Under the pieces are notes generated by a model, which was given only the letters and a program-made list of their open reading frames with translations, made no database searches and was not told where the DNA came from. Both the position numbers and the translations under genes were made by a program. From positions 1-6,874 of the forward strand of contig CANLHV010000063.1 in NCBI GenBank assembly GCA_947490975.1: a stretch of 6,874 nt of DNA. Direction: 5' to 3'. Source of the stretch: Acidimicrobiaceae bacterium. Lineage in GTDB: Bacteria; Actinomycetota; Acidimicrobiia; Acidimicrobiales; Ilumatobacteraceae. This document shows, piece after piece, positions 1 through 5,714 of the stretch (position 1 is the first letter of the stretch; every line of letters begins with the position of its first letter).

Positions 1-1617
1 CAATTGCACTGCGCGAATTGGCAAATTGAAGCGCCATATCGAATGTTGCAAAACAATTTAGATCCTGAAGTTGCCGAACGCCCCGATGACCTTGTCGTCT
101 ATGGCGGCACCGGTCGCGCGGCACGAAGTTGGCCAGCATTCGATGCGATGATGCGCACGATGCAAACCATGAAGCCCGACGAAACAATGTTGGTGCAATC
201 AGGCAAACCAGTTGGCGTTTTTCGCACGCACGAATGGGCACCGCGCGTACTGCTGGCAAATTCGAATCTTGTCGGTGACTGGGCCACATGGGACGAATTC
301 AGGCGTCTCGAAAATCTCGGTCTCACCATGTACGGCCAAATGACCGCAGGCTCGTGGATCTACATCGGCACCCAAGGCATCTTGCAAGGCACCTACGAGT
401 GTTTCGCCGAAATCGCTCGCAGAAAATTTAAAGGCACACTCGCCGGCACGATTACTCTCACTGCTGGTCTGGGCGGCATGGGCGGCGCACAACCACTTGC
501 GATCACAATGAACGACGGCGTCGCGTTGTGCATCGATGTCGACCCAACTCGCGTGCAACGTCGCGTTGAAACTCGCTACCTCGACGAAGTCGCCGACTCG
601 CTCGAAGATGCAGTTGCTCGATGTGAGGCCGCCAAAAAAGCTCGCAAAAAACTTTCGGTTGGTGTAGTTGGCAATGCTGCCGATATGTTTCCAAAATTAT
701 TGGCACAAGGTTTCGCTGCCGACATTGTCACCGATCAGACAAGCGCACACGACCCAATGAGTTACGTGCCCAACGACTTAACGTTCGAAGCCGCCGAAAA
801 ACTTCGAGCAACTTCACCAGAGCACTACATCGATCGATCGCGTGCAGCAATGGCGGCACATTGTCGCGCAATGGTCGGTTTCTTAGACGCCGGTGCCGAA
901 GTTTTCGACTACGGCAACTCGTTGCGTCGCGAGGCCCAACTCGGTGGTTACGACCGCGCTTTTGATTATCCAGGTTTCTTGCCCGCATACATTCGTCCGT
1001 TGTTTTGTGAGGGCAAAGGTCCTTTTCGTTGGGTTGCTCTTTCGGGCGACCCACGCGACATCGCCGCAACAGACCGCGCGGTGCTCGAAGAGTTTCCTGA
1101 CAATGAAGACCTCGCCAAGTGGATGCGCCTTGCCAGCGAACAAGTCGCATTTCAAGGTTTGCCTGCACGAATTTGTTGGCTCGGTTATGGTGAGCGCCAT
1201 CGCCTTGGTTTGCGTTTCAATGAAATGGTCAAACGCGGAGAACTAAGCGCGCCAATCGTTATCGGTCGCGACCACTTAGATTCAGGTTCGGTTGCATCCC
1301 CCTATCGAGAAACCGAGGCAATGATTGATGGCTCAGATGCAATCGCCGACTGGCCGCTACTTAATGCGCTCGTTAACACTGCCAGTGGTGCAACTTGGGT
1401 CAGCATTCATCATGGTGGTGGCGTTGGCATCGGCCGCAGCATTCACGCTGGCATGGTTTGTGTTGCCGACGGCACCGATCTGGCAGCAGAAAAACTCTCT
1501 CGCGTATTGTTGAGCGACCCAGGCATGGGTGTTATCCGACATGCAGATGCCGGCTACGACTTAGCAATCGACGTCGCCGAAAAGCGCGGGGTCCGTTTGC
1601 CAATGCGCGAACAATGA
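1..1617 (+). CDS. hutU: Urocanate hydratase (urocanase), 5' end cut by the window
   Basis: Cytosolic NAD+-dependent enzyme of histidine breakdown that hydrates urocanate to 4-imidazolone-5-propionate. The frame is open from base 1 to TGA at 1615-1617. Numbering residues from the TTG at 4 gives 537, against about 557 in Pseudomonas putida HutU. The first visible residues align with an internal stretch of the family (the EAPxRML region), so about 20 N-terminal residues lie outside the window and the TTG at 4 is probably an internal Leu. Visible family blocks: LVVYGG (30-35), LVQSGKPVGVF (63-73), MYGQMTAGSWIYIG (109-122), the glycine-rich NAD-site stretch GLGGMGGAQPLA (155-166), VTDQTSAHDP (242-251), FQGLPARICW (383-392) holding Cys391, which matches catalytic Cys410 of the P. 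putida enzyme, and the C-terminal HHGGGVG and RHADAGYD blocks. Nothing appears broken. Its stop overlaps the hutF start by 4 nt, suggesting coupled translation. From memory the sequence looks most like actinobacterial HutU. Confidence 0.97.
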   Translation, partial: QLHCANWQIEAPYRMLQNNLDPEVAERPDDLVVYGGTGRAARSWPAFDAMMRTMQTMKPDETMLVQSGKPVGVFRTHEWAPRVLLANSNLVGDWATWDEFRRLENLGLTMYGQMTAGSWIYIGTQGILQGTYECFAEIARRKFKGTLAGTITLTAGLGGMGGAQPLAITMNDGVALCIDVDPTRVQRRVETRYLDEVADSLEDAVARCEAAKKARKKLSVGVVGNAADMFPKLLAQGFAADIVTDQTSAHDPMSYVPNDLTFEAAEKLRATSPEHYIDRSRAAMAAHCRAMVGFLDAGAEVFDYGNSLRREAQLGGYDRAFDYPGFLPAYIRPLFCEGKGPFRWVALSGDPRDIAATDRAVLEEFPDNEDLAKWMRLASEQVAFQGLPARICWLGYGERHRLGLRFNEMVKRGELSAPIVIGRDHLDSGSVASPYRETEAMIDGSDAIADWPLLNALVNTASGATWVSIHHGGGVGIGRSIHAGMVCVADGTDLAAEKLSRVLLSDPGMGVIRHADAGYDLAIDVAEKRGVRLPMREQ

Positions 1618-2945
1618 AATCATTTTTTGCCGAACACGCTTGGTTAGGTGGCGAAAGTTGCGCCTCAAATGTGCGCATCACAATTGACAAAGGATTATTC
1701 GTGTCGATTGACGCAAACTCTGCGCCGAACTCCAAAGATTCACGCATCACGGGTGTAGTCATGCCCGGCTTTGTCAACGCACATAGTCACGCGTTTCATC
1801 GAGCACTACGCGGTCGCACTCATAGCGGTGCCGGCCTGGGTGATTTTTGGTCATGGCGAACATTGATGTATCAAATCGCCAATCGTTTGACTCCTGAAAA
1901 CTATTTGGCGCTCGCCACAGCAACTTTTTCTGAGATGGCGCTTGCGGGCATAACAAGTGTTGGTGAGTTTCACTATGTTCATCACCAACAAAATGGCAAA
2001 CAATATGCAGACCCAAATGAAATGGGCAAGATTTTGATCGAAGCCGCTCGCCGCGCTGGCATTCGCTTAACGCTGCTTGATGTCGCCTATTTGCACGGCG
2101 GCTTGAAAGACCAACAACTCGCCGCCGAACAAAATCGATTTAGCGACGGCTCAGTCGAAAACTGGCTCGCACGCGTCGATGCACTCGGTGCACCGTCAGC
2201 AACGCACACGATCGGTCTTGCACCACACAGCGTGCGTGCAGTGCACGAATCAGAACTCGCATTCATCGCAAAACATCGAAACGGACGAGTCGTACACATC
2301 CATGTTTCTGAACAAACTGCCGAAAACGATGCTTGCCGCGAAGCAACAGGGCGAACCCCAACACAACTTTTAAACGACGCCCAACTTCTTGGTTCGTTCA
2401 CCACGGCCGTGCACGCCACACATTTGCAAAGTGCCGATATCGCTTTGCTTGGCCAGAGCAAATCTTTTGCGTGTTTTTGCCCAACAACCGAGCGCGACCT
2501 CGCCGATGGCATTGGTCCGTCTGAAAGTCTCGTCAGCGCGGGTTCGCCTCTTTGTCTGGGCACTGACTCGCACGCCGTGATCGACATGTTTGAAGAGGCT
2601 CGAGCCGTCGAAATGAACCAACGACTAATTACAAACAAACGCGGTGTTCATCGCAGCAGCGATCTGCTTTCGGCAGCAACAATCAACGGCGCAAGTTCGC
2701 TTGGCAGCAAGAAACACGGTCTCGTGGCTGGCGCACCAGCAGATTTCATCAGTGTGTCAACAAATTCTGTGCGTCTTGCAACTTTCGACCCTACAAACGG
2801 TGCCGCCCATCTTGTTCACAGTGCGACAAGTTCTGATGTCAGCGAAGTTTGGGTTGGTGGCGAGCAAATAGTAAGCAATTTCAAGCATCGCACTCAGCCA
2901 AACATTAGCGAGAGTCTGCGCACAGCGATCGAAGCCGTTCTCTAA
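1614..2945 (+). CDS. hutF: N-formimidoyl-L-glutamate deiminase (HutF)
   Basis: Amidohydrolase-superfamily metalloenzyme that converts N-formimidoyl-L-glutamate to N-formyl-L-glutamate and ammonia; cytosolic. The 443 residues match the usual length of about 450. Expected metal and active-site motifs appear in order: NAHSHAFHR (55-63; H57 and H59), APHSVRAV (203-210; H205), VHIHVSEQ (227-234; H228/H230 and E233), VHATH (266-270) and GTDSH (316-320; D318). The block EFHYVHH (118-124) is also typical of HutF and separates it from generic chlorohydrolase or guanine deaminase relatives. The frame stays open upstream to 1395 inside hutU, but the ATG at 1614 overlaps the hutU stop as ATGA and gives an N-terminus of normal length, so it is the chosen start. 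No clear Shine-Dalgarno is visible, so coupling to hutU is likely. Presence of HutF implies the five-step route through N-formylglutamate, which needs a downstream deformylase. Confidence 0.95.
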   Translation: MKSFFAEHAWLGGESCASNVRITIDKGLFVSIDANSAPNSKDSRITGVVMPGFVNAHSHAFHRALRGRTHSGAGLGDFWSWRTLMYQIANRLTPENYLALATATFSEMALAGITSVGEFHYVHHQQNGKQYADPNEMGKILIEAARRAGIRLTLLDVAYLHGGLKDQQLAAEQNRFSDGSVENWLARVDALGAPSATHTIGLAPHSVRAVHESELAFIAKHRNGRVVHIHVSEQTAENDACREATGRTPTQLLNDAQLLGSFTTAVHATHLQSADIALLGQSKSFACFCPTTERDLADGIGPSESLVSAGSPLCLGTDSHAVIDMFEEARAVEMNQRLITNKRGVHRSSDLLSAATINGASSLGSKKHGLVAGAPADFISVSTNSVRLATFDPTNGAAHLVHSATSSDVSEVWVGGEQIVSNFKHRTQPNISESLRTAIEAVL

Positions 2946-2958
2946 TTACACTTACTGC

Positions 2959-3534
2959 ATGACAATTTTGCCAATCGCCACAATCGGTCACCCAGAGTTG
3001 CGCATTCGTGCCAGCGAAGTTGAACCAAGCGAAATTAAATCACCCGAAATTCAGACTTTCATTGACGACTTGGTCGAGACGATGCGTCACGCCAACGGCG
3101 CCGGACTCGCCGCAACACAAGTTTTACGACATCAGCGCATCTGTGCAGTCGAAGTCAACAAAAATCCTCGGTATCCATACAAGCCGCAAGTGCCGCTGAC
3201 GATTTTGATTAACCCGGTGCTCACACCACTCGATGACGACATGTTTGAAAACAATGAAGGGTGCCTTTCAGTGCCAGGTTTTCGGGGCAATGTTTGGCGA
3301 CACACATCAATTCGCGTTGAGGCCTTCGATCGCACAGGCAACAAGATCGATCAGATCATTCGCGGCATGACAGCATGCACCTATCAACACGAAGTCGACC
3401 ATCTTGACGGTCTGTTGTTCATGGACAAAGTCAAAGACTCGAAGACTTTCACAACTTGGGACTCATTCGACAAATTTCATCACCATGACTTCGTCATCAG
3501 AGTTAAGGACCTCGTCGCGAAGTTTGGTTCGTAG
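2959..3534 (+). CDS. def: Peptide-deformylase-family metallohydrolase in the hut cluster; candidate N-formylglutamate deformylase
   Basis: A 191-residue protein with all three signature motifs of peptide deformylase: GAGLAATQ (47-54), EGCLS (100-104; metal ligand Cys102) and QHEVDH (143-148; ligands His144 and His148, catalytic Glu145). These place it in the family and suggest an active metal-dependent deformylase. The family normally removes formyl from N-formylmethionine of new proteins. Between motifs I and II it carries an RYPYKP...VPLTILINPVLTPL stretch, and its tail continues past MDKVKDSKTF without the usual E. coli-type C-terminal helix. From memory this resembles the Leptospira-like branch rather than the E. 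coli type. The tail contains a triple His (174-176). The start ATG lies 13 nt after the hutF stop with no obvious ribosome site, and the stop overlaps hutI by 1 nt, so it is embedded in the operon. No HutG is seen, and N-formylglutamate made by HutF would need deformylation. That role is inferred; a displaced housekeeping or second-copy peptide deformylase is the alternative. Family call about 0.95; special role about 0.5. Confidence 0.93.
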   Translation: MTILPIATIGHPELRIRASEVEPSEIKSPEIQTFIDDLVETMRHANGAGLAATQVLRHQRICAVEVNKNPRYPYKPQVPLTILINPVLTPLDDDMFENNEGCLSVPGFRGNVWRHTSIRVEAFDRTGNKIDQIIRGMTACTYQHEVDHLDGLLFMDKVKDSKTFTTWDSFDKFHHHDFVIRVKDLVAKFGS

Positions 3535-4718
3535 TGCTTGCTCTAACAGGCATCTCTACTCTCGTCACAAACGACACAACTCTTGAGCGCGGCAAACTCG
3601 GCATAATCGAAAACGCCGCACTGGTAGTTGGTGACGACAACAAAATCGCATTCGCAGGTGAGGCTGCAAACTTGCCACGTGAATATAAGTCGAACGCAAT
3701 CGATCTCAACGGTCGAGCGATCATCCCAGGCTTTGTAGATAGTCACACTCACTTGGTGTTCGGCGGCGACCGAGCTGAAGAGTTTGAAGCACGCATGTCG
3801 GGCAAGCCATATTCGGCAGGCGGCATTCGCACGACTGTTGCCGCAACACGCAACAGCGATAACGATGCACTCGTCGCAAATGCTCGCCGACTCGCCAATG
3901 AAGCACTGCACACCGGCACGACGACTCTTGAGACAAAATCTGGATACGGGCTTTCAGTTGTCGACGAAACTCGTTCACTACAAGTTGCAAATGCAATCAC
4001 CTCAGAAACAACTTTCCTCGGCGCCCATGTTGTGCCCGCCGAATCTCAAATCAACGAATATGTCGATCTAATTTGTGGCGAGATGCTAAAAAATTGTGCA
4101 CCACACGCAAAATGGATCGATGTGTTTTGTGATCGTGGTGCTTTCGAAGTTGATCATGCGCGAGCCATTCTGCAAGCAGGCGCCAAAGCAGGTCTCGGGC
4201 TGCGAATTCACGCCAATCAGTTGCAACATGGCGGCGGGGTGCAATTGGGCGTCGAGCTCGGCGTTGCATCGTGCGACCACTGCACACATCTTGATGCGGC
4301 TGACATCAGCGCTCTTGCCGACAGCAAAGGCAAGACTGTTGCAACTCTGTTGCCAACTGCCGAACTATGCACTCGCTCTCAGTTTCCTGACGCGAGACGA
4401 TTAATTGATGCTGGTGTGACAGTCGCACTCGCCTCTGACTGCAATCCGGGTTCGTCATATACGACTTCAATGCCCCTGGCTATCTCATTGGCAGTGCTCA
4501 ACATGAAAATGACTTGCGATGAGGCAGTCTGGTCAGCAACCGCTGGCGGTGCGGCCGCATTGCGTCGCACCGACATCGGCAACTTGGCGGTTGGCTCGCA
4601 AGCCGACTTCGCAGTTCTTAATTCACGAAGTCACATTCACTTGGCATATCGCCCAGGTGTGAAACTTGTCGATGCCGTTTTTGTGCGTGGGCAACTTTCG
4701 GCGGGTTCTTTGCGATAA
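3534..4718 (+). CDS. hutI: Imidazolonepropionase (HutI)
   Basis: Cytosolic amidohydrolase-superfamily enzyme that opens the ring of 4-imidazolone-5-propionate to give N-formimidoyl-L-glutamate, the HutF substrate. It has 394 residues, close to the usual 400-420. Motifs: PGFVDSHTHLVFGGDR (65-80) with metal-site H71/H73 and substrate-site R80, Tyr93, KSGYG (135-139), GAHVVP (163-168; H165), RIHANQ (224-229; H226), DHCTH (248-252), and ASDCNPGSS (300-308) with D302. These match the B. subtilis HutI active-site positions, except that Asn-Gln occupies the usual Asp-Glu after the metal-site His; from memory this is common in actinobacterial HutI. The start is GTG at 3534, sharing one base with the TAG stop of the deformylase gene. 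The first residues after it form the normal beta-strand start, and no better ATG lies nearby. Translation is probably coupled to the upstream gene. Confidence 0.96.
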   Translation: MLALTGISTLVTNDTTLERGKLGIIENAALVVGDDNKIAFAGEAANLPREYKSNAIDLNGRAIIPGFVDSHTHLVFGGDRAEEFEARMSGKPYSAGGIRTTVAATRNSDNDALVANARRLANEALHTGTTTLETKSGYGLSVVDETRSLQVANAITSETTFLGAHVVPAESQINEYVDLICGEMLKNCAPHAKWIDVFCDRGAFEVDHARAILQAGAKAGLGLRIHANQLQHGGGVQLGVELGVASCDHCTHLDAADISALADSKGKTVATLLPTAELCTRSQFPDARRLIDAGVTVALASDCNPGSSYTTSMPLAISLAVLNMKMTCDEAVWSATAGGAAALRRTDIGNLAVGSQADFAVLNSRSHIHLAYRPGVKLVDAVFVRGQLSAGSLR

Positions 4719-4728
4719 AATTTTGAAA

Positions 4729-5673
4729 GTGTCGACAACAGTCAATCCTGCAATCGTGACAAGCAAAGCAGGTGCGCGCTCAATCTTGAAGTCTTCTGGT
4801 GACTGGCGCACGTTAATAATCGCCGTTCTCGTCTATGTCGGTTGGTTCGCATCTGTTTTCACACACAAACAGTTGCCGTGGTGGGCGACTTTTGCGCTTC
4901 TTACTTGGTTCGGTGCATGGCACTTAAGTCTGCAACACGAACTCGTGCACGGTCACCCGTTTCGCAATTCAAAACTTAACGCTGCACTCGCTTCACTCTC
5001 TGTAACTATGTGGGTTCCGTTTTTGTCATTCAAACGCGACCACATTAGCCATCACAACACGACGCTTACCCACCCACAACTCGACACCGAGAGCTACTAC
5101 GCAATGCCCGAAAAGTGGCAAACCTCAGGTCGCTTCTTTCGCTCGATCTACTGGGCTAATCGCACTCTCGCTTTTCGTTTAACCGTTTGGTCCGTCGTTA
5201 GTGCAGTTCAATATTTCATTGCCGACGCTTGGCGTGCCGTGCGTAATGTCGGCAACGCCCGCGCCGCATGGATGCTGCACATTCCCGCACTTGTTGCAAT
5301 CGTCTTTATCGTCAACAATTTGGCTGGCATGTCAATGGTCGAATATCTAATTGGTGGCGTCTTTGGCTCACACTCACTAAACATGATGCGATCGTTTGCC
5401 GAACACAAAACTCTTGACAACGAATCAACCCGCACCGCGATGATCGATGCTGGCTGGCTTATGGGCTTACTTATGCTCAACAACAACCTGCACATAGCCC
5501 ACCACGACGAACCTTCAGCACCGTGGTATGAAGTGCCCAAAGTTGCCAAGCGCACCGGCGCATATGAACGTGCCGAAAAAATTGATTCGCTTTACAAAGG
5601 CGGTTATCTCGAACTCGTTCGCCGATTCACGTTTAAGCCTTACGATCAACCCGTTTACAGCAAGTCGGTCTAA
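4729..5673 (+). CDS. Membrane fatty-acid-desaturase-family protein (putative di-iron desaturase or hydroxylase)
   Basis: A 314-residue integral membrane protein with the three histidine boxes of the fatty acid desaturase/hydroxylase family: HELVH (70-74, followed by GHP), HISHH (105-109) and HIAHH (255-259), plus the RSFAEH block (221-226) often seen in this subfamily. These histidines should hold a di-iron centre that uses O2 and an external electron donor. Hydrophobic segments lie at about 29-44, 51-66, 84-99, 151-165, 182-200 and 243-252. The start is uncertain. GTG at 4729, 10 nt after the hutI stop and preceded by a weak GAAAG, fits the operon spacing; TTG at 4723 is possible. ATG at 4666 would overlap hutI by 53 nt and add an unconvincing N-terminus. 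No ferredoxin or reductase gene is present in the window. The substrate cannot be told from sequence: a lipid acyl chain is the family default, but its position between hutI and hutH is unexplained. Confidence 0.88.
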   Translation: MSTTVNPAIVTSKAGARSILKSSGDWRTLIIAVLVYVGWFASVFTHKQLPWWATFALLTWFGAWHLSLQHELVHGHPFRNSKLNAALASLSVTMWVPFLSFKRDHISHHNTTLTHPQLDTESYYAMPEKWQTSGRFFRSIYWANRTLAFRLTVWSVVSAVQYFIADAWRAVRNVGNARAAWMLHIPALVAIVFIVNNLAGMSMVEYLIGGVFGSHSLNMMRSFAEHKTLDNESTRTAMIDAGWLMGLLMLNNNLHIAHHDEPSAPWYEVPKVAKRTGAYERAEKIDSLYKGGYLELVRRFTFKPYDQPVYSKSV

Positions 5674-5690
5674 CTTTTTTTAAAAGCGTG

Positions 5691-5714
5691 CACGAGAACT
5701 AGAGTTCTCTCGTG
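5691..5714 (+). promoter_or_regulatory. Imperfect inverted repeat covering the hutH start codon
   Basis: In the 38-nt spacer before hutH, CACG plus AGAAC (5691-5699) can pair with GTTCT (5704-5708) and CGTG (5711-5714). This leaves a four-base TAGA loop (5700-5703) and a two-base bulge (5709-5710). In RNA this makes a nine-pair hairpin in which the GUG start codon of hutH (5712-5714) pairs with CAC at 5691-5693. It could limit hutH translation or, as DNA, be an operator. The pairing is seen in the sequence; any function is inferred. A T7 run (5675-5681) lies upstream of the repeat, not downstream, so it is not a forward terminator. Confidence 0.4.

Noticed and set aside
4..6. TTG as the true start of hutU
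   Set aside because: The following residues align to about residue 20 onward of known HutU proteins and the frame is open to base 1, so the gene starts upstream of the window.
1395..1613. In-frame upstream extension of hutF that would add 73 residues
   Set aside because: It lies wholly inside the hutU coding sequence, its basic low-complexity translation does not resemble a HutF N-terminus, and ATG at 1614 with ATGA overlap gives a family-length protein.
2087..2638. 183-codon open frame on the - strand
   Set aside because: It is antisense to well-supported hutF coding sequence, its Cys/Ser/Arg-rich translation is typical of a shadow frame, and no family motif is seen.
2959..3534. Calling the deformylase gene a canonical HutG
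   Set aside because: HutG proteins are about 270 residues with a different fold; the three motifs here are specific to the peptide deformylase family.
4666..4728. ATG start for the desaturase gene
   Set aside because: It would overlap hutI by 53 nt and add a Cys-rich stretch unlike the family; GTG at 4729 fits the spacing better.
5674..5714. Transcription terminator between the desaturase gene and hutH
   Set aside because: The T run comes before the inverted repeat rather than after it on the + strand, the stem is AT/GC mixed with a bulge, and on the - strand only four T's follow with no gene to end.
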